Origin: Lepisosteus oculatus | Lineage: Eukaryota > Chordata > Actinopteri > Semionotiformes > Lepisosteidae | Reading direction: 5' to 3' | NCBI RefSeq assembly: GCF_040954835.1 | Contig: NC_090714.1 | Span: 7,304,501-7,368,500 of the forward strand | DNA: 64,000 bases | Part shown: in pieces, positions 14,401-26,949 of the stretch | Position numbering within the stretch: the stretch's first letter is position 1 | Layout of the letters: each line of letters opens with the position of its first letter | Position numbers and translations under genes: made by a program | The notes under the pieces: model-generated | The model's database searches: none | Told to the model about the DNA's origin: nothing | What the model saw: only the letters and a program-made list of their open reading frames with translations

Positions 14401-17400
14401 TTCGGGCCTGGCTGGTAAAGAGTTTTTCCAAAAATATTGCCAGTTCTTAAATAAGAAACATGGTAACTCTTACGTTGTGTAAACCCTAGCATCTGACAAT
14501 TGCTCAATAAACAAATATCTATAAGATGGCATTTAGCATAGCATTTAACTTTGTATAAATGTTTTTTATATGACTGTCCCCATGGAAGGAGAGCTGTGAT
14601 GCTGATAAAGAGAACCCCACACTATATAAATCAGTAAATAATAATTTGTAAGGATGTGTAAAGTGGCTGGTAGAACACTTTAAACATTAAGATTTTAAAC
14701 TTTTTCATGGGGTGACAAAAATTCAGACTTTGTAATTGTTAGATTTGATCAGTATCATTAGCCGGAGTCTACAAAACTACCTTTCGTGCGTTTCCCTTGC
14801 TTTGATGTTCAGCTTTCCAATAGGAACATTACAAATGACCAAAAAAGGGTTTGAGTTGGTGTATTTTTCTTTCGTTAATTTTCACCCATACAGGTCAGAG
14901 GTTGTTAGGAGGCTCAGCCCCTGTCAATATTCCTGGCTCCCTTGCTCGCTCTTCCTCGCTGCATTCTTCCTCCTCGCTCTCTGCCTCTCCGCTGAGCTCG
15001 TTGTCTCAGTCCCTCTCTCAGTCCGTCCTGTCCTCGGCAATGGCACCCCAGCAGAGTCAGCCCCAGGCCCAGCCAGCCAAGGCAGAGCACAGCCTTCTGG
15101 GAACTTCGGCCTCCTCCCAGAATTCCCTGGGTAAGAAAAGACTAAACAAGAAAATAGCTGTAAATAGGCTTGGTACTTTAACACCTGCTTGCTTTCTTTG
15201 TCTGACTACAGATAGTAACTTTCTACATTTAGAGTAATAACTTGATTAGTAATCAGTTAATTGCATGGTTTCACAGATTTATTTTAAGCCTTTGTAGGGG
15301 GGAAACCCAAGATAAACACCTGGGTCTTCTATACTGTGATTAAACTGCAGTCTTTAACGCACCAAAGCTGTTGTTCTGGATAGTGAATATATAAGAATAT
15401 ATTTTAAATTGCTTTAGTGCCGTTAACCAGTTGTTGACCAGTTGCTTCTAAACAAACAACGTCTCTGGAGAATTAGAAAATAGTTGTCATGTGTTCTGCC
15501 TCTGCAGGTTTAAACGGAGGCGCTGGCAGCATCTGGGACTTCGTCAGCGGGAGCTTCTCTCCCAGCCCGTCGCCGGGGTTCAGCACCATCGCCTCGGCAA
15601 CCGCCTCCAGCGGGGCCGACCTCGCCCGGTTACGGAGAGAGCTGGACGACGCCAAGAGGAAGATCAAGCAGTGGGAAGATTCTTGGCAGCAGGTTAAACA
15701 GGTTCGTCCTGTAATACAATATCTGTACAGCAAGCACTAGTTTACAACAGATTCAGCATGGTGCTCATTGTCCTGCCCGTTATTTAAATTACCCCAATTC
15801 CGCCACTATAAGAGCGAAACACCTTAGGCGTGACACTTACACAGGCCAAGCCGGAGCACCAAGAGCCCGCTCTCTGACTGGAGCTGGGCTTCGGTTTGTT
15901 CTAAAGACGAGAAGCAATGCGTAACTGTGCGCAAGCTCCCAGCAAATGAGAGTGTGGCTTGATAATGTTTGATTACTGTACGGCCAAAGTCTGGCCTGTC
16001 CTAGCAGATGTAGTGTCCAACCACTGCCGAGCTGGAGGAGTGAAGAAAGACACTGGTTAATCTACACCAAATCCATCTCACGCCTTTACATTTGTTTCTT
16101 GTATACAGTAAACCCTCTGGGAAATTGACTTTTCTTTAAAAGACTTGGGACGTAATGGACAAAATCTGCTAAAGGAGAAATGCTGGGCTTTCCTTGCAGT
16201 AACAATGAAGTGCTGAAATAATTGACCTACCCCTTTTTTACTCTTTTGTTGTTTACGATGCATGTTTTTTATGCTTTAGTGACATTTATGCAGTATATTT
16301 ATCACACAGTAAATAAAGAGCTTGTATATTTATGATAAAGGTACAGGCACAATTTTTGTTGTTGATTACAATTGTTAAAATAAGTCAAAAGATCCAAAAA
16401 GCATATATACATAGTAAATATATTTTTTTCTCCTGTAATACTGTTTTTTTTTGTTGAAATACGTAATTTGTGTTTTAACAGACGTTTACACCTCTTCCCC
16501 TCTTTTTAGTCTATTAAACTGAGAGTTAACTGTCAATTTAAAGAAATGTATTTTGAAAATTGTTTTTCAAGGTTATTTATTTTTTTATATTCTGTGGTAG
16601 AAATATCAGTAATGCTACTGTGCCGGGCGTGTGCCGGGCGTGTGCGAGTATGCCGACTGGGCCAGGCGTGTGCGAGTGTGTGCGCCGACTGTGCCAGTTG
16701 TGTGCGAGTGTGCCGGGTGTGTGTGACTGTGCTGACTCTGCGGACTGTGCCTGCCTGTTTGTAGGCTTGCGACGCCTGGCAGAAGGAGGCCCAGGAAGCG
16801 AAGGACCAGGCGAAGGCGGCTGAGGCCGAGCGGCAGCTGGCCTTCCAGAAGAGAGACGATGCGGAGCGCAGACTTAAGCAACTGCAGGAGGACTTCACCG
16901 CCGTGTGCCCCTCTCCCAGCGTACCCCTCCTGCGCAGCTGCGGGGACATCGACCAGCTGCCTTTACCAAAGCTTCACTCCATTCAGAGCCAGCTGCGGGC
17001 CGATCTGGAGCTCATCGACGGGGTAAGCGCGAGGAAATCCCCTATCCATTTCAAGTCCTGATCCTTCAGTGTCTCGTAGATGTAAATAAGCTCTCAAAGA
17101 GAGACATTGAACTTTTTCATCACACTAGATCTGTGCTAGATAAGGGCCTACTCATCAATCGGCGCAAGTTCACTCAGCAGGAACAGTGCACAATGTTATG
17201 TTATTGCAAATAAGTGTAGGAGCAGTGTGGGATCTGTCCAGATCTGAATTTGTTTATTCAAAGGCTTCTCCAGATCTGGACCTCTTCCTTTTACTTTGTC
17301 CCTGTTGCAGCTGTGCATCTCATTTTTGTCCAGAGTGACGTACTGAGACTCGTGGCAGAGTCACCAACAACAGGCCCACAATAGTGAGTCAGTGGTAGAG

Positions 17401-18765
17401 CTGGGGGGTTTAACTGGTGACATTTCTCTTAACCTTCCCGAAAGCTTTACTTGAAACATGCAAGTATGCAACAAATGGTCTGAAACAATTTCTTCAACCT
17501 GTAGATTTTTATGATTATTCCCAAATTGATTTGCTGCACATATTTACTTTCATAGTTCCATCCTGTAACTCTCCTGCTGTAGCCTGTTGGGCCACATACC
17601 CATACTGTTCTGTGCTCCATGATCCACCACCTGAGTTCTGAATTTGTCTGCCTTGTAACCTTAAACTTGACTTTTAAGTTCAGATTTTTGCACTCATTTC
17701 AGTGCTGTAATCAAGCTTGCCTCTTGGCATACTACAATGTTCAGCAAACAGGCCACGTGCAAATGAGAGGAAAAGAGGTTTTAGTGATCAGGAAAGACTC
17801 GTCAAAGTTAAGAGCCAAAGACTCTACTTCCCAATCAAGCCCTAAACAGTTACCTGGAAAACAGTGCATTAAAGGGAAGCTGCAGTCCCACTTTCTCAGA
17901 CCGGTTATTAAATTTCAGTAACAAAACAAATTCACTGACTGTATAGAGAAATCTTATGAATTTCGAATGAAGCACACTTTGTGAAAGTACTGTTAAGTCT
18001 CCATGTTGTCGCAAACCCCTGGTCTTTCCACGGGCGAGAGGGAGAGTTCCCACGAATTGCGACATGAAGCGGCCCTTCCTGCTCAGTAGTCACCATAATG
18101 ACTGATGTAATGGGATGTACGAGCGAATAAGTACAGGTTATGCAGCAGACATTTGACCGCAGAAAATTTCCAACGTGATCTGCATGCAGAATTAACAAGT
18201 AAGTAGTAGTTGTTGGCAAAACGGTCTCAAAGTTGAGAGCAATATTTCTATGGATTAAGAGATGTGTTCACAAGCCTGCTTGTTTACAATCAAACAGGGC
18301 CGCTCCACCTCACCGGTTTTTGTGAAGTTTGTTTGCATCGTTCTGAATCGCAGATTATGGCCCCGCGTATACCTGGACGTTTAGTCTTTTTTTGTCATGT
18401 AAATGGGAGGTTTTGCAAGTTAATGTGTAACTTTGCAAGCTAATTTTATTGTGGTTTGAAATGTACTCATCAGTGCTGATTCGTTCTAACTCCGAAATAT
18501 AAAAATCGCGCTGCAGTTCCCCTTTAATGTGAAGTGTTGTTCTGCTTGAAAGGTGTGTACTGGTGCCTGTTGCATGAAGGATACTAACTGTTCTTTTTTC
18601 ATCACACAGGTAATATATCAGCTTCAGTCAAAGAAATGTATAGTGTGCCAAAAGCTGGATCGCAGCGTCGTGTTACAGCCTTGTCAACACTATGTGCTTT
18701 GTGAGAACTGCGCACCGAGCAAAACAGAATGTCCTTACTGTAAGACAAAAATACTGAAGTGGTGA
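2807..18765 (+). CDS. unkl: Unkempt-like CCCH/RING zinc finger protein, 3' 13 coding exons (5' partial)
   Basis: Coding exons: 2807-2940, 3833-3968, 4741-4858, 5819-5903, 7132-7298, 8064-8252, 10604-10666, 11238-11415, 14009-14098, 14894-15130, 15508-15701, 16765-17022, 18610-18765. They total 2005 nt, stay in frame and encode 667 visible residues ending in TGA. Three CCCH fingers are seen: C58-x6-C-x5-C-x3-H in exon 2, C-x14-C-x5-C-x3-H in exon 3, and C-x8-C-x5-C-x3-H in exon 4. A Ser-rich linker follows, then a helical, charged segment (exons 11-12) and a C-terminal C3HC4 RING (C-x2-C-x11-C-x-H-x3-C-x2-C-x6-C-x2-C). In the family the CCCH clusters bind mRNA and the RING is linked to ubiquitylation. 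I choose UNKL over UNK because of features such as WDFVSGSFSPSPSP and TGYCPRGPFCAFAH, and because GNPTG, TSR3 and BAIAP3 are neighbours. The first three fingers must lie left of the window. Confidence 0.95.
3530..3544 (-). promoter_or_regulatory. CTCF-consensus motif in unkl intron
   Basis: On the minus strand the site reads CCACTAGATGGCAGT, which fits the CTCF core CCASYAGRKGGCRS at every position except that only the core was judged by eye. It is intronic and outside any recognised repeat. Confidence 0.45.
4201..4400. repeat. Fish interspersed repeat (SINE/L2-tail type)
   Basis: The stretch contains the arrangement AAAGTGACTTACA, ACCCATTTATACAGCTGGG, TTGCTCAAGGGT and GGGAATCAAACCCACAG, ending in CTCCACAC. 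This order is typical of a repeat very widespread in fish genomes. A related copy is at 35825-36000. Confidence 0.6.
5021..5034 (-). promoter_or_regulatory. SINE-borne CTCF-consensus motif
   Basis: The minus strand reads CCAGTAGGGGGCAC, a full match to the CTCF core CCASYAGRKGGCRS. It lies inside the 5S-SINE, directly after the 5S-related segment. Confidence 0.5.
5418..5465 (+). repeat. (TTA)n microsatellite
   Basis: About 14-15 uninterrupted ATT/TTA units form the 3' tail of the 5S-SINE. Confidence 0.95.
5904..7131 (+). other. unkl intron, no recognised element
   Basis: The intron runs between the donor GTAAGG at 5904 and the acceptor before 7132. No gene, RNA gene or recognised repeat was seen. 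The final ~170 bp before the acceptor is GC-rich. Confidence 0.7.
7299..8063 (+). other. unkl intron, no recognised element
   Basis: The intron has donor GTATGT at 7299 and acceptor CCCTCAG ending at 8063. Nothing specific is seen within it. Confidence 0.7.
8253..10603 (+). other. unkl intron
   Basis: This long intron has donor GTATAT and acceptor TTTTCTAG. It contains a pure C run near 9666-9677 and otherwise no recognised mobile element. Open frames inside it lack family resemblance. Confidence 0.6.
11416..14008 (+). other. unkl intron with CTGT-rich and GA-rich simple repeats
   Basis: The donor is GTATGG and the acceptor CTTTGCAG. A degenerate CTGT/CTGTC tetranucleotide tract lies at about 11560-11622, and a GGGA/GA-rich tract at about 12379-12420. 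No coding exon was found. Confidence 0.65.
14099..14893 (+). other. unkl intron, no recognised element
   Basis: The intron runs from donor GTAAGC to acceptor CAG at 14893. Nothing beyond unique-looking sequence is seen. Confidence 0.6.
15702..16764 (+). other. unkl intron ending in a GTGCC minisatellite
   Basis: The intron separates the GLNGGAGSIWDFVSG exon from the ACDAW exon. Its 3' end (about 16618-16750) is a degenerate array of GTGTGCGAGTGTGCCGGG-like units. The array runs to within about 15 bases of the acceptor TTTGTAG. Confidence 0.8.
17873..18523 (+). mobile_element. TTAA-flanked MITE, copy 1
   Basis: A 651-bp element is bounded by TTAA on both sides (17869-17872 and 18524-18527). 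Inverted termini AGGGAAGCTGCAG and CTGCAGTTCCCCT mark its ends. It has no transposase open frame. It shares extended similarity in the same orientation with 32570-33170. The TTAA target choice recalls piggyBac-type elements, so it may be a non-autonomous member of that group. It ends 86 bp before the last unkl coding exon. Confidence 0.8.
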
Positions 18766-21700
18766 TGTGGAAATCTCCAAGGTACAATTCCTGGATCTAG
18801 CCCTTTGAAGAACTAATAATATGCTAACAGTTTAAATACAGCATTTTGTGTTTTTCAGTATTTCTTATAGTGTTTGAATTAATAGTTATATTAGAAATTA
18901 TTAATGGTGTTTGACTGGTACTTTCTGACTGTTTTTTTCAGGAGACCTGCCAAGATTCTTTCTTTGTCAACAAACTTAAAATTTCAAGACGTATTCATAT
19001 TTTTCCCTGCAGTTAATTTTTAAATATTTCAATTCGTATTATCCCAACCTCACAGCCCTCTTTAAGGCTCTTAATGTTTGCAGAATTAAGAATGTTTAAG
19101 AATTAAGAAAAGTATCAGTCAAACACTATTACTGCTACTAGACATGTGAAGAGACTCATTTCTTGTAAAAGCACTTTGTTGACCTGGGGATTTGTTTAAG
19201 GTTACTTTAGAAAATTGCTTTAAGCTGCTTTGTAGGATTTTTTCATTTTTTTTCTAAATATACTATTATATGAAGCTTTTTTGTTTGTGTACTGTGAAAC
19301 ATAATAGAATATTTCATATTCAATTTCTTACTGTTAAATCCTGGTATAGTAAATATATTGTTAAAAATTTCATATTCTAAAAATAGTACTTAATAAATAT
19401 TAATATTAGTATTGTTGAACTTGCTTAGGATTTTTACATTTTTGAATCAAAACAGAAATTAAGTGCAAACTTTTAATGCTTACAAGCATAACCAGCAGTT
19501 ATAGTAATATCATAAAGGCACATATGCTAAAGCATTTAGGAAATCAATTGCCATTTTAATTTTTTGTGTTTTTTAATATGTTTTGATGTTGGAGGAACCA
19601 ACTTCTAACAGTTACAGTACCATAACCAAACGGTCCTGTGGTAATTTGCAACTGTTTGTTTCATAGAGAATTGGTTTTGTATGACTCCTAGCCTCTTGAA
19701 ACTGTTATGAACAGACCTGATACTTGGCCACTTGCTCTCTTAAGTGCCTTGCCTCAGAAAATCTCAGCATTTGTGAGCAATTCAAGATTGTAGTAAAACA
19801 AATGGCTACAGGTGATTAAAAGGCTTGTGCAAATTTTGATTAGAAATATCATTGTGGGAGGGGGGGATGAGTAATGTAGGCTGATCTACTGAGCTCTTTG
19901 AAATCCTCCTTTCTAATTCCAGACTGGTCCATGTGAGAATATTGCTAATGTCAGTGCTTGAGGCCTGACAACAAGCTCACAGCTCCTGTCCCCAGTTCTC
20001 TGGTCTGATGAGCAATGGTGCTTTTTTTAGTGCTTTTATTTGGTGTAGCTATAGTATCGATTCAAATTGTTGACCATCTTTAATTTTACGTGGTTAGGAG
20101 TATGCAATTCAGGAAAAAATATCTTTCCATGTTCATGTAAAAACAACTGGCACTGTTCTTTTTTTGATATGGGGGGGAAAAAGAATTCTGTACTGTCTTT
20201 ACAGGGGAAATCAATGTGTATTCTGTTCAGTCTGTGTTGTCAAATACGACCGTGTAATGTGCTTAGGTTTAAACTAATTTAAATGACCTACTACTGTGTT
20301 CACAAACAAGGTATTTGTGTTCATATTTCTTTATTCTGTATAGCTTGGTCCTTTAATATTTACAGCAAAGATTATGTTCAGCAGAAAGGAAATAGTTTCA
20401 CTCACAACCCTGAGAAGTATATTGATGTATAAGAAACAAAATGGCAGACATGTTCATTTGCATGCCAGACAGAATTGCATTGGCCAGCTAATTCTCTGGA
20501 TAGGGGTCCGTTTCATTGCACAGTAAAAAACATCAGTAAAATACACACAAAAACATAAGTCATACATTAGTGGAGGAATAGTGGTGTTTACAGTGTGTGT
20601 GTGAAATGCAGTAAGTGTTAGATGCATTTCTTAATCTGATTTCACATGTTATTTTAGGAACTTTCCATGCTTTTTCAAATCTGCAAATACAGCAACTTAT
20701 ACACCTGAAATCTTCAGATGTACCAAAAGTAAGACTCGTTGTGAACTATGTTAAAACAGTTTAAACAAAAAGCTTGCACTAGGCCAGCCTTACAGGGTTC
20801 AGTATTGCAAGGTGTGGACTAGTGAATGCTTTTAAGCACAGAAAGCCCCCTTCCAATATGGATTGCTAGTTTTTGGGGAAAGACTGTGCTTACAGCCCAC
20901 AATAGGGTCATATATTCCTTGCATCAGATGAGACCCCTTAATCCCTCTTCTGGGTCTTATATAATTTAAAGTTTCAGTATTAACATCTTCTCCAAATTCT
21001 CTCTTCTTGAAGTTTCAGATGTTTCTCAACAGGTGACTTAAATTAACATGACTAATGCATAGTATTTGTTGACTAATACACAGTCATTTTTTAACATACC
21101 AAAGTGCTGTCGCCTGTATTTCATTCACAGTGTTGCTCTCAAAACGTGTAAGAAATGTCAAAAAGTAGCAGTATTACAGGGAGCCCTCCTGTTTAATGTT
21201 AATGAGGGGGAGGGAGAAAACTATTCTATCTGCCTTTGCTGATGATATTAATGGACTCTTTAGACCACGTTTTGTAGGTTTTTTTGCCAAAGACCTTTCC
21301 TGTTCTAGAATTGTTCTTTTTGTAATTTTATTTTAATTTTTAACATTCTAAGCAAGAAAACAGCTAGAAACCAGATTTTTGAGAAATGACCAAACTTTGT
21401 TCAAATTTAACTTGTGTATTTATCAGATCCTGTAAAACAGAAATGTAAAATGTAAACTGTATCATTCAATTCAGGATGACGTCTTGTGGTAGATATAAGG
21501 AATGCACAAGTTTTTTTTTTAAATAAATCATAACTGTTTGAACTGGCAGTAGTTCATAGTGAAGGAATGTTAGAAAAACGAATGGTATTTGTGTTAATAT
21601 TCCAAAGTGGCCATATGGATCAGTACTTCATTAAGAATTAGTACAGTTTTTTGTGCTGAACTGTCACTTATTTGTAAGCTTCGTAATCAATATCGCATAT

Positions 21701-22000
21701 GTATGGTTGTGCACTACTATTCTGCTGTCAGGAGGAACTATATATGGAGTGTAAGGTGCTTTCTTTAGTTTTCATTTGCCTGGTTTATTATCATTATTCA
21801 GTTAAAGTTTAACTGGATTATCTAACATCATTTATTTTTAACAGAATTATCACTGTTCAGTTAAAACAATTGAAATTTAGTTTACTTTGTATTTTAAACC
21901 CAGAAGTGGCTAGATGATCACATAATGCTTAGCAATTTGTATTTGTTCTAGCCTAAAATAAGACCAATTTGCAGATGCATTTAAAAAAAACCTTCAGCTT
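18766..22000 (+). other. unkl 3' untranslated region (probable) and downstream DNA
   Basis: The AT-rich sequence after the unkl stop has candidate poly(A) signals AATAAA at 19392-19397 and 21522-21527. No open frame of interest and no recognised mobile element is seen. How far the transcript runs cannot be judged from sequence alone. Confidence 0.5.
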
Positions 22001-22110
22001 CACTTTGTGGGCTCGAACCACCAACCTTTCGCCTGTCAGTTGCGCCGCAGACGTGTGTAGAAACGCCCAGAGAGATGAGGTCCGTCGGGGTTGAGGCAGT
22101 GAGTCATGAT
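22000..22110 (-). repeat. tRNA-derived fragment or SINE head
   Basis: The minus strand contains GGTTGGTGGTTCGAGCCCAC, whose GGTTCGAGCC is a perfect RNA polymerase III B-box and T-arm. The 5' half of a tRNA is not recognisable, so I read it as a tRNA-derived repeat rather than a functional tRNA. Confidence 0.45.
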
Positions 22111-22784
22111 CGTTACCAGAGGAAGCCTACACAGATGCAGTCTCAGCCTTGCTCGCACAGCCCGAGCCTTCTGTCCTGCTTCCCACAAAACCCGTTGTTT
22201 GGCTCAAAGGAACTGACCTTTGCCGGTTTTGGTCGTGTTTAGATTTCACCTTGGTGCAGCAGTTGCATAATAAGAGAAGAGCATTCTCGCCATAGCTGTT
22301 GATGAAAGGTAACCAAGCCACAACTCCAGTCTCCAAGGGAAACAGTATTTTCAGTTTTCACTTGAGCCCTTGTGTTTTGTAGCTGAAGTTATGTGTAAAC
22401 GTCCTTTTCATCCCACTTTCAGTCTGGAACAGGTGTTGCACTGACTTGATCACGAGTGACAGCACACTCTTGCATTCCTTAACTCGCACAGATTACACCA
22501 ATACAGCCCAAGCAGCCCCACATGAACTAATGTCCTTTATCTTTGAAATATGCCCTTTTGCATATTTGCAAGTGAAGAATACAAAGAAGTAACTGTTCAT
22601 TCACTACACACCTGGGTTAGAAGGTTCTATTTAAAGAGACAGCAGACCCAAACCTGTTAGAACAAGACACGCAAGTGAATGCTTTTTGGAGCAGTGGTGT
22701 TCTTACCCTGTGCTAAATTCAGCAGTGCTATTGGTTTAGCTTGTCAGTACCCCCTATCGGCCCCAGTTTAGTAGCCTCTTTAGT

Positions 22785-23180
22785 ACCAAGGCTGATAAAA
22801 GTACATAGTTTTCTTGTAGGTATATCACTTGTTTCAGAGTGGACATCCTAGTAAAGGCTCTGATATGAGCACAGTTGAGCTCTATGATCACGGGTTCAAG
22901 CCGTGGTCGCATCACTAGCCGATGGTGACCAGGTCTCCCCAAGGGTAGAGTCCAGCAGAATGAGTGCTAATGATGGGGTGGGCATAGTCTCGGTGACTCA
23001 GCGCCCCCCTGCGGCCACTTGGGTGCAGTTGGCTTAGGGCTCTGCTGTGTTTGTCGTGGGGATGACGAGTGACACGAAGGTGGGGCAGCAGAATGTCCAC
23101 ACTTCCTCACGGGCTTGTAGCAGTGAGCCAAGACGAGTACAACACAATTAGGTGTTTCATATTGGGAATAACAAAATTCA
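22785..23180 (+). repeat. Probable tRNA-derived SINE
   Basis: GGGTTCAAGCC at 22892-22902 fits the B-box. A GC-rich non-coding body follows, including a CAGCGCCCCCCTGCGGCC segment near 23000-23017. The stretch has the look of an interspersed repeat, but its ends and a second copy were not found in this window. Confidence 0.4.
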
Positions 23181-26100
23181 TTGGGCATTGTGAATTTTAA
23201 TAACGTACCAGCGTTACACTCTTACAGGTGACAAGGTGTTAAGGATTTAAGAAGACCTATAGATTAACAGGTTTCTACCATCCTCCGAACCAGATATAGG
23301 TTTATCATTCCACCCTGGACTGCTAATGACTTAATTGGAATCAGCCCCTGAGCGAGGAGCACTCTTTAGGATGGGGTGTCATGGGATCATGGTCTGTCTA
23401 TTACACCAAGAAAAGTTAAAAAAGCTGTTTGTCACTCATGTACCCATCAGTGTGTGTATAGGACTTGTAAAGGACTTCTTTGGTGCTTTTGCTCACTTGT
23501 GTTTTTCATTTCTTCCTGTCCTTGATAATCTATGATTCCCAACCCTTTTAGCGTATCTTGTGTATTTATTCAGTATTTTCACACATAGACACAGGGCCAC
23601 CGGGTGTTTTAGTTAAAGACATAGTCAGGTGACCTGTAGGCTTGAGCTCCTAACATCTGGATCTTGCATCTCAACTTGCACTCGTAAGGTGCCTTTATGG
23701 TTGATCCATTTCAGCTTCCTTATTCTGCCCGTGGTTTTTTCGGAGCTTGTCTGCTGTCCAGCTCATGCCCCTTTCTGTGTCCCCTTGCAAGTAGCGGCAT
23801 GTAGGTCTCGCCCCGCTTGGTAATTGGTTGTGGTTGCAATAAAGGTGCTGGATTTGCAATGGAATTGCAACACTGGCACTGCCCTGCTGAGGTTGTCCTT
23901 GTGAAAATGTGCCAACTGTGCTCTCCTTCGTAAGGGCTGCTGTCTCTGCGGCTGCCTTCGTAATGCCTCATTCTCCTCTGCGGGATCCTGTCTGCACCGG
24001 CTGGTTGGCCTTGAAGACTGCACTGTGCGTAGCTTGTAGTAGGAATCTGAGACGAAATCTCAGCCTTCAATGGCCTTCGAAACAAAATGGGATGTTCCCC
24101 ATCTGAGATGACTGGTGTCCCTAGCACTCAGTGTAGTCTTAAGGGGTACAATAGCACTGAGTCTGGCTATTAAACCTTTAAACCTTCAAGGTTGAAGGGC
24201 TGGTAATTGTTCCAAGGCTATAAGGCAGTAAATAGTTAATGCTAGATCAGGGATCGTCAATCCAGATCATCTCGGCTCCAGAGTCTGCTGTTTTATTTTT
24301 TCAGACGATTTCTGAAAAAGCGTAGATAAACCTTTGATCTATGAATTTGCTTAACAGATCTCCGCATCTCCAAAATGTAAAAAAAAAACTAAACTGCCAG
24401 TTTTGTGTTGCCGTGTCTAGAGGCATAAATCTCAGAGGGATTCAATTTTTCCTTTTGTCCCATTTCTGAGCTTCCGCTTGGTTTCAAAACTTGAGCTCAT
24501 TCCATTCCTGTTTTCCTTGGATTAGGATACAAAGGCAGTCGAGACAAACTGAGCTAGAAGACTAGATGGAATCCACATATCCACATGCGGTTTGTGAGAA
24601 CTGAAATGCCAGAAGAGAGGGAAAAAGGGACTGAGCTGAGTGATGATTGATTAATTGTTCTTTTTATTGTTGGTTTTACAGTATGATCTGTGCCTGCTTT
24701 ACTCCACTCGGTGCTTTCCCTTAACAAAAACTCAAAACGAGCTGTTTTTGTGAATAAATCGGTTCCAATGCCTCTTACAATGTCCCTCTCCCTGCCTCTT
24801 CATCGGCCTTAAGATTGTTTGTAGGTTTTAGAATTGCACTTAATTAGTTAAGGTATTTTTTATTTTCACATATTTCAAAATTGATAGAATTTCAGTTGAT
24901 CCATAAACTAGACCAGACAATTGATACTGAAGAAAAGCTCTTGAAGAGATCAGCTTGTCAGTGAACCGTAATGGAAAGATTTTATTAAGGGTTGGGCGAG
25001 GATAATCTTTTGCATTCATATATTTTTTGTATTATTATGCTGGTGAAATTTTGAGGACTTTTATGCAATCATGTATGGAATGCAACATAAAATTGTTTAG
25101 ATTGAACTGAATATCCAAGAATTTTCAAATAGAAATTGTATCAAAGTGTTAACTGTAAAGAGCAATTTTGTATTTGTTTTTAATTTTTAAAGGGTTCGGA
25201 AAAATGTTCTAACTTCACAATTATCGGAACCACTGATCCCTAAAAATACACATTGTCGCTGAACTTTTTAAAATCATTTTAACCCAATCCTTGAATGTAT
25301 CATTCACAAATTTGGATAAAAGCCACTTTAAGAGAAGGTGGAATATGTTTGCATTAAGATGTAGCATTAGTTTTGTGAAATGGCTATACTATACAAAATC
25401 TCTAAAGTATGAATTAAGAATTTATTGTGAATGCAGTTTTTGAGTTTGCATATTTATCAACCTAACGGTAAAGAGATGGAAAAATTGAAAAAGTTTATTT
25501 TCTCAGGGTTTTACAGTAATAACTGTAGAAAAAAGAAAGGTGTTAAGTTCTTACAGACTTTAAGCTGCATTTAATAGGTTTAATTGCTTAGAATCCAACT
25601 GGGGTAGAATTTATTGTAGAGATTAAAAACATATTCCTTATTTTATTATGTATTGATATATAGAATAGCTCATATCCTAACTAGTGTTGAAATATTCCTA
25701 GAAATATTACTGTCAGTATATTAATTTTGTGTATGTGTTGTCAACATAAGACCTTAATTGCATATTATGGGAATTTTCATGTTTAATTTATGAAAGTCTT
25801 TAATGGTGTAGCTGAGTGTCTAGAAGAGATTGAAGACCCGAATGGCTTTTTTTCTTAAAGAGTAGAAGGTATTATTTATAATGCATAATCATTTACTTGT
25901 AGTGTATTGTTTAAAATTGTTAACACTTGTTAAAATTTTTACACTATAGCATTTATGCAATGGTTTACAGAATTCATGGAATTATTTTTATTATCATTAT
26001 CGGAATTAAAATAATTTTTGATCTTAACCATTGTGGTGTGTCTTTTTTTCACAATCTCACACGTAGCATGAGGTTTATCCTTAATATATTATTTCATGTC

Positions 26101-26900
26101 CTAGAATAGATTTAAGTAGAGATTTGGAAAACAGTTCTTATAATAATGAAAATCTCCCATTTTTGTCTAATGAGTACAAAGGTAAAAAACAATAAAATTA
26201 AGGAAAATAAACTATATGGTTCACCTCTTTTTCCAAATTCAACATTTCAACAATTAGAATATACCTATTTATCTTTATTATATAAATTACTGTTGAAGTG
26301 TTATCCACATCCTTCCTCTCTGAAAAAACATCAGTTTTAAAAGCTTAATTACGGTTATCACCTTACTTCAATTAAATGAATCCTATTAATAAACATTGTG
26401 CATTGTGATACAATTAATTAAGTCCCATTACTGGTAAATAACCATGTACTAGAGTTGAATACGACCTCTGTGCACCTTAATTGATTTTGATTGGACTGCT
26501 TTGAAAGCAGTAGAAAAGTGTCTTACAATAACTTGACCTATGAAAAAATAAGTTATGAATTTAAAGCAAAGCTTTCCTTCCTTTGAGTGTTAACTCCTCA
26601 TAAAGATATATTTAAGGAGATAGTACAGTTTCTCTTTTGTGCAGTAATATCAATTAATGGTGTTTATAATGCCTCTATTAAAAGATCTTTTAGGGATTTT
26701 TATAGCTTACATAAGAATATAGGAACACAATTACAGCTGAGCCCACCCAGTCTGTTTCTTAAAAGAAGTCAGAACGTCTGCTTTAACAGAGGTAATTTGT
26801 GCTATTCTCCCCACATCACCGGTGTGTCCTGTTCTCAGTTTGAGATGCGCTTCTGCATCATTTCCTTTATCGTTTGGGTTGAGGGTCATGTCAGCACAGT
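23181..26900. other. Gene-free AT-rich spacer between unkl and the ATF4-like gene
   Basis: I see no exon, RNA gene or recognised mobile element here. The part from about 24800 to 26500 is strongly AT-rich and unusually free of the transposons that fill the rest of the window. It could hold distal 3'UTR or regulatory DNA. Confidence 0.45.
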
Positions 26901-26949
26901 CTCTGAAACGGAATCCATTTACACTGAAAGCCTGAAGGCATTACTAGAC

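Noticed and set aside
18605-18616. Possible recursive splice site (acceptor directly followed by GTAATA) at the last unkl exon
   Set aside because: The GTAATA codes conserved Val-Ile at the start of the RING exon, so the donor likeness is probably incidental.
2807-18765. Assignment as UNK (Unkempt) or as a CCCH gene of another class
   Set aside because: Linker and C-terminal motifs and the GNPTG/TSR3/BAIAP3 neighbourhood point to UNKL.
22000-22110. A functional tRNA gene on the minus strand
   Set aside because: Only the T-arm and B-box half is recognisable; no acceptor-stem pairing or A-box was found.
23720-24127. 135-codon minus-strand open frame
   Set aside because: The composition is mixed and no domain is recognisable. 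It may be part of an unrecognised repeat, but I cannot support a gene.
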